Below, piece by piece: positions 31,444 through 40,170 of a stretch of DNA of 64,000 bases. Every line of letters starts with the position of its first letter. The first letter of the stretch is position 1. The stretch comes from Senimuribacter intestinalis (lineage in GTDB: Bacteria; Bacillota; Clostridia; Peptostreptococcales; Anaerovoracaceae). Made by a program: the position numbers and the translations under genes. Location of the stretch: the NCBI GenBank assembly GCA_943192975.1, contig CALPCJ010000013.1, positions 1-64,000 of the forward strand. Reading direction: 5' to 3'. Under the pieces are notes generated by a model. That model searched no databases, was not told the DNA's origin, and saw nothing but the letters and a program-made list of their open reading frames with translations.

Positions 31444-33030
31444 TTAGTTTTCTTCTATATATTCATCGTAGGTGCACAGTCTGTCAACCAGCGTGCCGTC
31501 CTTGCGAATTTCCATAATTCTATTGGCAATGGTCTGAATAAATTCATGGTCATGGGATGCAAAGAGCACATTCCCTTTGAAATTTTTCAGACCGTCATTG
31601 ACCGCCGTGATAGATTCCAAATCCAAATGGTTGGTCGGCTGATCCAAAACCAGCACGTTAGAGCCAAACAGCATCATGCGTGAAAGCATACAGCGCACCT
31701 TTTCACCTCCGGAAAGAACCTGTACTTCCTTATAGACATCGTCCCCTGAGAAAAGCATCCTGCCCAAAAAGCTTCGCATAAAGGTCTCTGTAGTCTCGCT
31801 GGTGTACTGGCTGAGCCACTCCACCAGATTCAAGCTACAACCGTTAAAAAATTCCGAATTGTCCATCGGGAAATAGGAGTTAGTGATGGTAACGCCCCAT
31901 TTGTAGGAACCCTCATCTGGCTCCATTTCACCCATGATGATTTTAAATAGAGTCGTATTTGCAATTTCATTTTCTCCAACGAAAGCGATTTTATCCCCTT
32001 TGTTTACGCGGAAAGAAATGTTGTCCAGCACTTTAACTCCGTCGATAGTCTTGGAAATTCCTTCTACAATAAGAATATCCTTGCCCGGCTCTCTATCCAT
32101 GTTAAAGCCTACGAACGGATACCGTCTTGAGGACGCCGGCATCTCTTCTACCGTCAGTTTATCGAGCAGCTTACGACGGCTGGTCGCCTGCTTAGATTTG
32201 GATTTGTTGGCAGAAAATCGCTGGATAAACGCCTGCAGTTCCTTAATCTTTTCTTCGTTTCTGCGGTTCTGATCCTTCACCATCTTCTGTACCAGCTGGC
32301 TGGACTCATACCAGAACTCGTAGTTACCCACATACATCTTAATTTTACCATAATCTACGTCCACAATGTTTGTGCAAACTGTGTTGAGGAAGTGACGATC
32401 GTGGGAAACTACGATGACCGTGCCGTCATAATCCATGAGGAAATCTTCCAGCCAGTTGATGGCTTTTACATCCAGATGGTTGGTCGGCTCGTCCAAAAGG
32501 ATAATGCCTGGATTGCCAAAGAGGGCCTGCGCCAACAGCACCTTCACTTTTTCCTTACCGGAAAGGGCGCTCATCTGGCTATAGAGAATATCGTTGGAAA
32601 GTCCCAGTCCCTGCAGCAGCCTGCTCACATCGGACTCTGCCTCCCAGCCGTCCATCTCCGCAAACTCTGCCTCAAGCTCCGCCGCCTTGATGCCGTCCTC
32701 ATCACTGAAATCTTCCTTCATATAGATGGCGTCTTTCTCCTGCATAACCTCGTAAAGTCTGGCATTGCCCATGATAACAGTATCCAGTACCGTATACGCG
32801 TCATAAGCGAAGTGGTCCTGCTTCAAAACCGACATCCGAATGCCCGGCTTGACGGAAACATGCCCTGTAGTCGGTTCCAAATCTCCGGACAAAATCCGAA
32901 GGAATGTGGACTTTCCTGCGCCGTTGGCGCCGATAATGCCGTAGCAGTTGCCCGGCGTGAATTTCAAATCTACATCTTTAAACAGCGGCTGCCCGCTGAA
33001 GTTTAAACTTACATTTACTACATCAATCAC
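31444..33030 (-). CDS. ABC-F ATPase with one degenerate nucleotide site
   Basis: 528-residue soluble ABC-F protein (two ATPase domains, no membrane domain), a ribosome-associated translation factor family. Domain 1: Walker A GANGAGKST, Walker B IILLDEPTNHLD; its signature is LSGKE instead of LSGGE. Domain 2: Walker A is GENEIANTT, with Asn in place of the catalytic Lys, and Walker B is LVLDQPTNHLD, with Gln for the catalytic Glu; its signature LSGGEK is intact. As the two sites form between opposite domains, one site is complete and the other degenerate in all three elements. GTG start with AGGAG upstream. Family resembles YkpA/YbiT rather than antibiotic-resistance types. Confidence 0.9.
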   Translation of the reverse strand: MIDVVNVSLNFSGQPLFKDVDLKFTPGNCYGIIGANGAGKSTFLRILSGDLEPTTGHVSVKPGIRMSVLKQDHFAYDAYTVLDTVIMGNARLYEVMQEKDAIYMKEDFSDEDGIKAAELEAEFAEMDGWEAESDVSRLLQGLGLSNDILYSQMSALSGKEKVKVLLAQALFGNPGIILLDEPTNHLDVKAINWLEDFLMDYDGTVIVVSHDRHFLNTVCTNIVDVDYGKIKMYVGNYEFWYESSQLVQKMVKDQNRRNEEKIKELQAFIQRFSANKSKSKQATSRRKLLDKLTVEEMPASSRRYPFVGFNMDREPGKDILIVEGISKTIDGVKVLDNISFRVNKGDKIAFVGENEIANTTLFKIIMGEMEPDEGSYKWGVTITNSYFPMDNSEFFNGCSLNLVEWLSQYTSETTETFMRSFLGRMLFSGDDVYKEVQVLSGGEKVRCMLSRMMLFGSNVLVLDQPTNHLDLESITAVNDGLKNFKGNVLFASHDHEFIQTIANRIMEIRKDGTLVDRLCTYDEYIEEN

Positions 33031-33228
33031 AATTCCTGCTCCTTTATGATATTTTTTGTCTTGAACTGATATTATAACATATATTTAAAAATATAGCAAA
33101 ACCAACCGCTGCCGCTGCACCTGTTCCCTACACACAAACTCGCGCAGTGCTGCAATTCTCTAGCTATGATTAAATTCCGTGCCCAGGGGGTATATTAATA
33201 AAAACAAATCAATCAGGAGGAAATTTGC

Positions 33229-33606
33229 ATGGTAAAATTATTTAAATGCGCCCATTGCGGTAATATTGTAGAAATGGTGGAAGACAAAGGTGTAAAACCC
33301 GCCTGCTGCGGTGAAGCGATGCAGCTGATGAATCCAAACACTACAGACGCAGCGCAGGAAAAACATGTGCCCGTTGTTACTATCGACGGAAATAAAGTTA
33401 CTGTCTGTGTCAGCAGCACCGAACATCCGATGATGGAAGAGCATCACATCGCCTTCATCATCTTGGAGACAAATCAGGGCGTACAGAGAAAATATCTGGA
33501 TAAAACCGGAAAACCCACTGCGCAGTTTGTTCTCTGTGAAGGCGAAAAAGCAATCGCAGCCTATGAATACTGTAATCTCCACGGATTTTGGAAAGCGGAA
33601 ATCTAA
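33229..33606 (+). CDS. Desulfoferrodoxin-type superoxide reductase
   Basis: 125 residues. The N-terminal desulforedoxin domain has Cys7, Cys10, Cys26, Cys27 (CX2C, X15, CC) for the FeCys4 centre I. The catalytic centre II ligands are visible: His46 (EKHVPVV), His66 and His72 (EHPMMEEHH), Cys115 and His118 (EYCNLHG). Reduces superoxide to peroxide without making oxygen, typical of strict anaerobes. SD AGGAGG is 8 bases from the ATG. Single-gene unit ending in a bidirectional terminator. Confidence 0.95.
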   Translation: MVKLFKCAHCGNIVEMVEDKGVKPACCGEAMQLMNPNTTDAAQEKHVPVVTIDGNKVTVCVSSTEHPMMEEHHIAFIILETNQGVQRKYLDKTGKPTAQFVLCEGEKAIAAYEYCNLHGFWKAEI

Positions 33607-33617
33607 AGAAAATATGC

Positions 33618-33660
33618 AAAAAGTCGGACCAGCAAACCTAATTGCCTGTCCGGCTTTTTC
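33618..33660. terminator. Bidirectional terminator between superoxide reductase and ABC exporter
   Basis: AAAAAG..CGGAC (33618-33628) pairs with GTCCGGCTTTTT (33648-33659). T-runs follow the stem on both strands, serving the convergent genes ending at 33606 and 33670. Confidence 0.82.
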
Positions 33661-33669
33661 TATGTTGCT

Positions 33670-35592
33670 TCAGCACTCTTCCTGCCCCGACGCGTAAGTT
33701 TCTCCATCCGCCATCTGTCTGCGGCTATACTGCAACATATACAGCTGGTAATATCTCCCCTGCTTTGCAAGCAGCTGTTGATGGTTGCCCTCTTCTGCAA
33801 TTTCGCCATGAGAAAGCAAAATGATGTGATCCGCATGCTGTATCGTAGAAAGACGATGTGCTACAATGAGCATGGTGCCAATATTTCGCATCCTCTCTAG
33901 AGAATCCTGAATCAGAAGTTCCGTTTCCGTGTCAATATTGGCCGTTGCTTCATCGAGAATCATCACAGAAGGTCGGTGCAGCACCGTTCTGGCAAAGGAC
34001 AAAAGCTGCCGCTGCCCAGCGGAAAAGTTATTCCCCCTTTCCCTGACCTCCTGATCCAAACCATGCTCCAGCTTACTGATAAAACTGTCCGCGTTGACAT
34101 AGCGGCACGCCTGCCAGACCTCTTCATCGGTAAAATCACCCCGTAGCGTCAGGTTACTGCGCACCGTGCCGGAAAACAGGAATACATCCTGCAGCATCTG
34201 CCCGAAGTGGCGGCGCAGCGAAGCAATCTTGATTTTTCTGATTTCGATTCCATCAATCAGAATCTGCCCTTCCTGAATATCGTAATTCCTACAAATCAGA
34301 GACAGGATGGTCGACTTGCCGGAGCCTGTCGCGCCAACAAAGGCTGCGGTCTGACCCGGATACACATGAAAGGACACACCTTTCAGCACCCACTGACCAG
34401 GATTGTAGCAAAACCAAACATCACGAAATTCGATCTCGCCGCGCAGAGTCTCTAGCTCAATCAGCTGCTCCTCTTCTTCCACGTCCACAATTTCCGGCGC
34501 CATGTCCATGATAGTGAAAATTTTCTCCGCGGCGGCAAAGGATCGCTGCAGCATATCAAACTGCTCCGCCAAAGTCTGAATTGGATTAAAAAAACGTGAA
34601 ATATACATATAGAATGTGACAACTACGCCGCTGGTCACCGTCTGTCCAAACAGCTGAAGATCATCAATGTAGCCCCTGCCACCCAGATAAAACAGGCACA
34701 TCACCGAAGATACATAAAGCATGTATACCATCGGACGAAAAATCCCGAAAACGAAAATTCTGTCCTTTTTTGCCTTCCGTAACGTCTGGCTTTTTGCCCG
34801 AAATTCCTCCATCTTGCGTTCTTCCTGATTGAATACCTGCGTAATCTTCATGCCGGACAGATTTTCTGAAAGGTAGGTATTCACATCCGTCGTCGCGTTA
34901 TTAACCCTGCGGTGCACTTTACGGGAAAAATGCCGAAAGAGTACTGTAAACAGCACCACAAAAGGCACAAAGCACAACACCATCAGGGTCAGCTCGTAGT
35001 TGAGCAGTAGCATGGCAAACAGCACGCCGAAGATGACTACCATGTTTTTAATCAGCGTCACTAAAATATTGGTAAACATATAGGAAATTGCATTGGTGTC
35101 ATTGGTCACCCTGGTAACCAGCTTACCTACAGGAATCGCCGAAAGCTGTCCATGAGAAAGCCCCTCTATATGGATGAAAACATCCTCTCGCAGCGCAGAA
35201 AGAATTTTCTGCCCCGTGCGCTGTAAAATCATGGACTGTCCGTAGGTACAGATCATACTGACAATCAAAATTCCTGCGTAAAATCCCACCATCGTCCAAA
35301 GATAAGACAGGGCGAACGAACCCTTTACCGTCTCTTCGATATAGCCAATTAAAAGAGGTGAAGTCAAATCATACGCAATCGAAAATAACAAAAGTATAAG
35401 TACCTTCAAAAATTCTTTCCGGTAAGGTCTGGCATAGGTCATCAGCCTTTTGATCAGTTCTCCATCTTTCATATGGCGGTCCAAATCCGGCGCTTCTTTT
35501 TTATTTTTTTCTACCAGATAGGTCAGTACAAAAATCAGCGTAAAGACACCGATGATTGCACCCACAATCAGAATCGGGAGATAGCTACGCAT
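33670..35592 (-). CDS. Heterodimeric ABC exporter subunit with consensus ATPase site
   Basis: About 640 residues: an N-terminal membrane helix (YLPILIVGAIIGVFTLIFVL), six exporter helices, and a C-terminal ATPase with Walker A GATGSGKST, signature FSAGQRQLLSFA and Walker B VMILDEATANID with the catalytic Glu. The start is at 35592 (MRSYLPIL), where GAGGAG lies 9 bases upstream and the ATG overlaps the stop of the partner gene (AATGCGTAG). The longer frame to 35673 lies wholly inside the partner gene. It pairs with the upstream subunit in TM287/288 style. Drug or peptide export is likely but the substrate is unknown. Confidence 0.9.
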   Translation of the reverse strand: MRSYLPILIVGAIIGVFTLIFVLTYLVEKNKKEAPDLDRHMKDGELIKRLMTYARPYRKEFLKVLILLLFSIAYDLTSPLLIGYIEETVKGSFALSYLWTMVGFYAGILIVSMICTYGQSMILQRTGQKILSALREDVFIHIEGLSHGQLSAIPVGKLVTRVTNDTNAISYMFTNILVTLIKNMVVIFGVLFAMLLLNYELTLMVLCFVPFVVLFTVLFRHFSRKVHRRVNNATTDVNTYLSENLSGMKITQVFNQEERKMEEFRAKSQTLRKAKKDRIFVFGIFRPMVYMLYVSSVMCLFYLGGRGYIDDLQLFGQTVTSGVVVTFYMYISRFFNPIQTLAEQFDMLQRSFAAAEKIFTIMDMAPEIVDVEEEEQLIELETLRGEIEFRDVWFCYNPGQWVLKGVSFHVYPGQTAAFVGATGSGKSTILSLICRNYDIQEGQILIDGIEIRKIKIASLRRHFGQMLQDVFLFSGTVRSNLTLRGDFTDEEVWQACRYVNADSFISKLEHGLDQEVRERGNNFSAGQRQLLSFARTVLHRPSVMILDEATANIDTETELLIQDSLERMRNIGTMLIVAHRLSTIQHADHIILLSHGEIAEEGNHQQLLAKQGRYYQLYMLQYSRRQMADGETYASGQEEC

Positions 35593-37372
35593 TCGCCTCA
35601 TCTCCTCTCTCTTCCAGTTTCTGTAGCTCCACCATCTTGCGGTACGGCAGGCAGCTGTCATAAAGCTGCGCATGGCTTCCTTCCGCCACCAGGCGCCCGT
35701 TTTCCAAGAACAAAATACGGTCCATCTGCTCGATGGTGGAAATACGGTGCGCGATTAGAAGCGTCGTTTTTCCCTTCCGCACCGAACGCAAATTCTGCAA
35801 AATCATTCTTTCCGTCTTGGTGTCCACCGCTGAAACCGAATCATCCAAAATCAATATCGGCGCATCCTTCATCAAAGCGCGCGCGATTGAAATTCTCTGT
35901 TTCTGACCTCCGGACACCGTCACGCCTCTTTCGCCCAGCACCGTATCGTAGCCAGCGGTAAAGCCGCAGACATCCTCATCAATGTCCGCCATTCTCGCCG
36001 CGGTCTGTATGCGATCCATTCCTGACACGTCTCCATCCATTCCAAAGGCGATATTTCGCGCAATCGTATCCGAAAAGAGAAAATTATCCTGCGGCACATA
36101 GGCAAACGCCTCCCGCACGGAAGCAATCGTCAGGTCGTTGATTTCCTTTCCATCCAGAAAAATCATGCCGTCATTCACGTTATAGGTTCGTAGCAGCAGA
36201 TCGACGAAAGTCGTTTTTCCCGCGCCAGTCTTTCCTACAATGCCCACCTGCTCCCCAGCTTTAATCGTGCAGGTAATATCAGACAGAGCTTCCCGCTTTT
36301 CGCCAGGATAGTGAAAACAGAGACTCTCAAAACGAATTTCGCCTCTGACATCCTCCAGGACAGACGCACCGGGGCGATCCGTTACGGTCGGCTCCGCATC
36401 CAGAAGTTCTCCGATTCGGTTCAGAGAAGCCTTGCCCCGAGAGGTCATGTCGATCAGTTCGGAAACCGCCATAATCGGCCATACTACAGCATTAAAATAT
36501 CCGATAAACTCTACCAGTTCCCCTGCGTTAAAGACGCCCCGGTAGACAAGATAACCACCATATCCCAGGATGATGCAAATCACACTTTCCACAAACATGG
36601 TAACCAGGATGCGCAGAAGTACCGAGGCCTTCGTATGATCGATATTGGCGTTTTCGTTCTCTACATTCAAATTCTGAAACGCCAGCAGTTCCCTTGCTTC
36701 CTTTACAAAGGCTTTGATGACAGCAATGCCCGAAAAGCTTTCCTGCGAGAAATCTGAAAGCTTGGAAAAAGCCTCCTGTCTGATGTCCCATTTCACCATC
36801 ATATAACGGCCTACAACCGTAGCGCTGGCAAGCAGAAGCGCCATAGGAATCAGAGAAAGCAGCGTCAGCACCGCGTCCATCTTCCACATCTTGGCGATTG
36901 CCAAAACGCCGAGAAAAAGCGTGTCCAAAAACATCATAATGCCCCAGCCGAAACACTCCTGTACTGTATCCAAATCATTGGTAAATAAACTCATTAAATT
37001 GCCGACTTTATTGTGCTGGTAATACGCCAGGCTTAGCCGTCGGCAGTTGTCAAACATATCCTCCCGGAGCCCTGCTTCCACACGGACTGCCGCCCCGAAA
37101 AACATCACCCGCCACAAAAAACGGCCGAAAACGATGGCAAGAATAATCCCAGTCATCGGCATGCAGATTCTATCCAGTAAAAAGTCCATATCAAAAGATA
37201 CTGTCGTTCCGTCAACCTCGACAAAGCCCTGATTCATACCATTTATTACCATCTGATATAAATTAGGAATCGCCAGCTGCAGGCAGTCTACCAAAAGCAG
37301 TGCGGCCATGCCGAAGAAAAGCATCGGTGCGTACCGAAAATAATATGGATTGATATGACGTCCAAAAATCAA
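35585..37372 (-). CDS. Heterodimeric ABC exporter subunit with degenerate Walker B
   Basis: 595 residues, exporter membrane domain plus ATPase. Walker A GKTGAGKTT and signature VSGGQKQRISIARAL are intact, but Walker B reads LILDDSVSAVD, with Asp replacing the catalytic Glu, the mark of the degenerate-site partner in heterodimeric exporters. A TTG start at 37372 is preferred: AGAAGGAG lies 7 bases upstream, while the longer frame (to 37534) would begin ahead of the promoter -10. Translationally coupled to the second subunit. Confidence 0.88.
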   Translation of the reverse strand: MIFGRHINPYYFRYAPMLFFGMAALLLVDCLQLAIPNLYQMVINGMNQGFVEVDGTTVSFDMDFLLDRICMPMTGIILAIVFGRFLWRVMFFGAAVRVEAGLREDMFDNCRRLSLAYYQHNKVGNLMSLFTNDLDTVQECFGWGIMMFLDTLFLGVLAIAKMWKMDAVLTLLSLIPMALLLASATVVGRYMMVKWDIRQEAFSKLSDFSQESFSGIAVIKAFVKEARELLAFQNLNVENENANIDHTKASVLLRILVTMFVESVICIILGYGGYLVYRGVFNAGELVEFIGYFNAVVWPIMAVSELIDMTSRGKASLNRIGELLDAEPTVTDRPGASVLEDVRGEIRFESLCFHYPGEKREALSDITCTIKAGEQVGIVGKTGAGKTTFVDLLLRTYNVNDGMIFLDGKEINDLTIASVREAFAYVPQDNFLFSDTIARNIAFGMDGDVSGMDRIQTAARMADIDEDVCGFTAGYDTVLGERGVTVSGGQKQRISIARALMKDAPILILDDSVSAVDTKTERMILQNLRSVRKGKTTLLIAHRISTIEQMDRILFLENGRLVAEGSHAQLYDSCLPYRKMVELQKLEERGDEANA

Positions 37373-37406
37373 GGGATCACTCCTTCTTTCATTGTTATAC
37401 CTTATC

Positions 37407-37435
37407 ATTATAATGAACATTTGTTCTTTCGTCAA
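37407..37435 (-). promoter_or_regulatory. SigA promoter of ABC exporter operon with central palindrome
   Basis: TTGACG (37430-37435), 17-base spacer, TATAAT (37407-37412). The spacer contains GAACATTTGTTC (37415-37426), 5-base arms around TT, a possible repressor site. Confidence 0.7.
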
Positions 37436-37633
37436 GCAAAAGAAAAACCCGCACGTAAAAATACTAGCGAGTTTGATTGCCTTTACCGTTTTCGCTGCTC
37501 CACTACTCCACCGGACATAGATCAGGCTGTGCATATTTTAGAAGATTTTTTGGAATTTCTGCACTGACAGACTGCCTACTTTGTGAACCCGGCTGTAGAC
37601 CCAGTTGTGAACCTGCTGCCGTAAAGCGAAAGC

Positions 37634-37663
37634 AGCAAGCCGCGCCCAAGGGAGCGGCTTGCT
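37634..37663. terminator. GC-rich hairpin after choloylglycine-hydrolase-family gene
   Basis: Perfect arms AGCAAGCCGC (37634-37643) and GCGGCTTGCT (37654-37663), 10-base loop, 17 bases past the stop at 37680. No good T-tract on the minus strand, so it may protect the mRNA end or be a weak terminator. Confidence 0.6.
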
Positions 37664-37679
37664 AGCAAACGCAAAATAT

Positions 37680-38657
37680 TTAGTTCTGCCTGTAAATCTG
37701 CTGACCCCGAACCGGCTGATACCGGATCAGTTCCGATGCCTCCAGATTTTCTCTTCGCATATCCACTGCCGAAATCTGATGATTATCGTAGGTAGTATAA
37801 TAGTAAATTCCTCGATCCGCATTGCAGCAAGCCGTAAAGAGGGTCACCTCGTACTTGCCGTCTCCTAAATCACAGCAGCCACGCTGCTGATCTACTGCGC
37901 CTAGAATATGAAAAAACTGACTGACGCTTTCTTCTTCCGAATCATCACTGACCGAGTTCATTTTTACAAAAGAAGCCCGCACAAAGCGCGACTGAGAGGA
38001 TAAATCTCCCGGAAGCCCTAAAGCGCCCATGCCCCGGCTGTAAGCAAAAAGCGGCAGCTTATCACAAAAATGATTCTGCGGCGCGCAGGTCGACAGGCTC
38101 ATATAGTTATTCAGCTGAAACATCTGCTCCCCAAAAGGCGGATTGTTGGTCAGTACGCCCACCGGATTATCATAGATAAACAATCCCTCCGCGGTAGATT
38201 CTAGCGTGATAGCTTCCTGCTTGTCGGCAATCATCCAGTGCAGTTGCGCCGGCGGAAGACTGTCGCTGTAGGGAGTATCCAAAAGATTCACGCGCGCAAG
38301 CAGCTTCCGTGCCTCCTTTACTGAAACGCATTGTCCCAGAAGCCACGGAATCAGTTCAAATTGGGCAAGATTGCACTTCCCCTGTTTCACTTCTTTCTGA
38401 TACACCGCGTTGCCCACAAAGTTCAGTCCTGCCATACCAAGCCCCGCTTCATTGACGGCCTCATAGTAAAGCGGCTCATCCTCCGGCACATACGCCATCC
38501 CAATCATCGCATGGTGGTTTTCCATCGTCTCCATGTTCCGAAAGCGAAACGGATAGTTTCGCGGTGTTATGGTAACCTCGTCCCCATAAGAGAACTCATA
38601 ATCCAGTGTCCTCCCAAAATAAAAGTCCTTCGTCTTGTACGTAATCGCTGTACACAT
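37680..38657 (-). CDS. Linear amide C-N hydrolase (bile salt hydrolase / penicillin V acylase family)
   Basis: 325-residue Ntn hydrolase. After removal of Met1, Cys2 (MCTAITYKT) becomes the nucleophile. Conserved partners are visible: Arg16 and Asp19 in FGRTLDYE, the Asn in AGLNFVGNAVY, the TNNPPF Asn, and the Arg in FVRASF. Gut homologues deconjugate glycine/taurine bile salts; others cleave penicillin V or acyl-homoserine lactones. The family is firm, the substrate not. SD AAGGAA precedes the ATG. Stands alone between a hairpin and shikimate kinase. Confidence 0.9.
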   Translation of the reverse strand: MCTAITYKTKDFYFGRTLDYEFSYGDEVTITPRNYPFRFRNMETMENHHAMIGMAYVPEDEPLYYEAVNEAGLGMAGLNFVGNAVYQKEVKQGKCNLAQFELIPWLLGQCVSVKEARKLLARVNLLDTPYSDSLPPAQLHWMIADKQEAITLESTAEGLFIYDNPVGVLTNNPPFGEQMFQLNNYMSLSTCAPQNHFCDKLPLFAYSRGMGALGLPGDLSSQSRFVRASFVKMNSVSDDSEEESVSQFFHILGAVDQQRGCCDLGDGKYEVTLFTACCNADRGIYYYTTYDNHQISAVDMRRENLEASELIRYQPVRGQQIYRQN

Positions 38658-38816
38658 AAAATTCCTTACCCCAATCTTAACAAGATGCCGCTATGCGGCA
38701 AAGTGTATCAAAACGTTCCTATAACAAAACCTTCCTTTCGGTTATTCCTGTAAAAATATCTTTTCCCATTCTTCTCAATTTATGCCACACTTCCTAATTT
38801 CATGCACAGATTTCCA

Positions 38817-39311
38817 TCAGTTCAGCGCTGCGGCAATTTTTTCTACTACGTCTTCTACCGTACATTCATCACAGCAAATCGTTACATCCGCATATTTTTC
38901 ATAAAGCGGCACTCGCTGCTGGTAAAGATCCGCCAGAGTCTGTCCCTTTTCCAAAGTCACGCCGCGGGTTTTAATATTAGACAGCCGCTCAAGCACCGTG
39001 TCCAGCGTCACCTGCAGATACACAACGATGCCGTTTTCCTTGAAGCGATTCATCGCCTTGTCAAAATAAATAGCACTACCGCCTGTGGCAACGACATAAT
39101 CCGCTCCCTTAAAATCCAGCAGCACAGATTCTTCTACCCGATGAAAATACCCATTGCCTCGACTGTCAATAATCTCCTGCAAGGTTCGCTTCTCCCGTTG
39201 CTGAATTAAAAGATCCGTGTCCACAAAACCTTTATTTAAAGTTTTTGCAAGAACAACACCCACCGTGCTCTTCCCGCAGGAGGGCATTCCCACTAAAATA
39301 ATATTCTGCAT
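38817..39311 (-). CDS. aroK: Shikimate kinase
   Basis: Phosphorylates shikimate in aromatic amino-acid synthesis. 164 residues; P-loop GMPSCGKST (8-16), DTD substrate Asp in GFVDTDLLI, and the ATGGSAI Walker B-like region. Conserved RxxxY near LYQQRVPLYEKYAD is the usual C-terminal motif. SD AGGAG lies 12 bases upstream. No other aro gene is adjacent, so it is an isolated pathway gene. Confidence 0.9.
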   Translation of the reverse strand: MQNIILVGMPSCGKSTVGVVLAKTLNKGFVDTDLLIQQREKRTLQEIIDSRGNGYFHRVEESVLLDFKGADYVVATGGSAIYFDKAMNRFKENGIVVYLQVTLDTVLERLSNIKTRGVTLEKGQTLADLYQQRVPLYEKYADVTICCDECTVEDVVEKIAAALN

Positions 39312-39408
39312 ATTTCGTTTAAACTCCTATCATTTTCACTTAGTTTTTTATTCTACCATAAATCGGTTCAGATAGCAAAGTCAGGCTTGAATCTCTGCAA
39401 AAGAATCA

Positions 39409-39438
39409 TTGGCAAACCACCCCGACCTGATGTACAAT
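39409..39438 (+). promoter_or_regulatory. SigA-type promoter of XRE regulator
   Basis: TTGGCA (39409-39414), 18-base spacer, TACAAT (39433-39438); start of transcription near 39445, just ahead of two AGGAGG-like stretches. Confidence 0.55.
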
Positions 39439-39468
39439 ATAAGGAGGAAAATAGGAGGCACAGAATTG

Positions 39469-40170
39469 ATGAACCAGTACAGCAAAGAAGTTGGAAACAG
39501 AATCCGCATGTTCAGAAAAGCCAAGGGCTTCAGTCAGCAGGAATTTGCAGATGCACTGCATAAAACAAAATCAACCATTTCTAAATATGAGCATGCAGCT
39601 ATTGCACTGGATCTTGAAACCCTGCACGAAATATGCCAGCTTCTGCAAATACCTATGCACGCACTTTTGACAATTGCAGAGGAAGAAGACTTCTCATCTG
39701 AAAAAAACGTCGTATCTCAGTTTTATCTGTACAACCTTGCCGGACGCAGCGGCACACTCCACAGAAGTCTTGTAGAAATTTACAGCGGCAATCAAAATTC
39801 GAATCTGCATCATCAGGAAGCTTCCATGTTCTACGGCGTTCCCTCTTTTCAGACACCCGAAAAATGCCAGGGTTTCTACTACGGTTTTATCACCAAAAAG
39901 GACATCTTTACGCATCTGCATTTAATCAATCAAAAAAATAATATTGAGCAGGTTTCCATCTGCTATCGCTCTAATCTGGATAACCTGCTCTTTAATATCG
40001 GTCTTCTCACCGGTCTATCCTTTGCCAATCTGGTTCCCGTCACCTGCAAGGCAGTCATTTCAGAAAAACCGCTGACAGAAAACCAGCTGCTCCTTGACGC
40101 CCTCGCCTTCGACCAGATGGAAATCAGACGCATTCGAAACACCGGTATCGTATCGCTGCAAAGGCGCTAA
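39469..40170 (+). CDS. XRE-family transcriptional regulator
   Basis: 233 residues. N-terminal Cro/C1-type helix-turn-helix (VGNRIRMFRKAKGFSQQEFA, KTKSTISKYEHAAIALDLET). The C-terminal 160 residues have no cysteine-rich or peptidase motif I recognise. Start at 39469 since AGGAGG ends 10 bases earlier; the longer frame from 39409 begins in the promoter. Its 3' end overlaps the convergent brnQ gene by 4 bases, which could cause mutual interference. Confidence 0.8.
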   Translation: MNQYSKEVGNRIRMFRKAKGFSQQEFADALHKTKSTISKYEHAAIALDLETLHEICQLLQIPMHALLTIAEEEDFSSEKNVVSQFYLYNLAGRSGTLHRSLVEIYSGNQNSNLHHQEASMFYGVPSFQTPEKCQGFYYGFITKKDIFTHLHLINQKNNIEQVSICYRSNLDNLLFNIGLLTGLSFANLVPVTCKAVISEKPLTENQLLLDALAFDQMEIRRIRNTGIVSLQRR

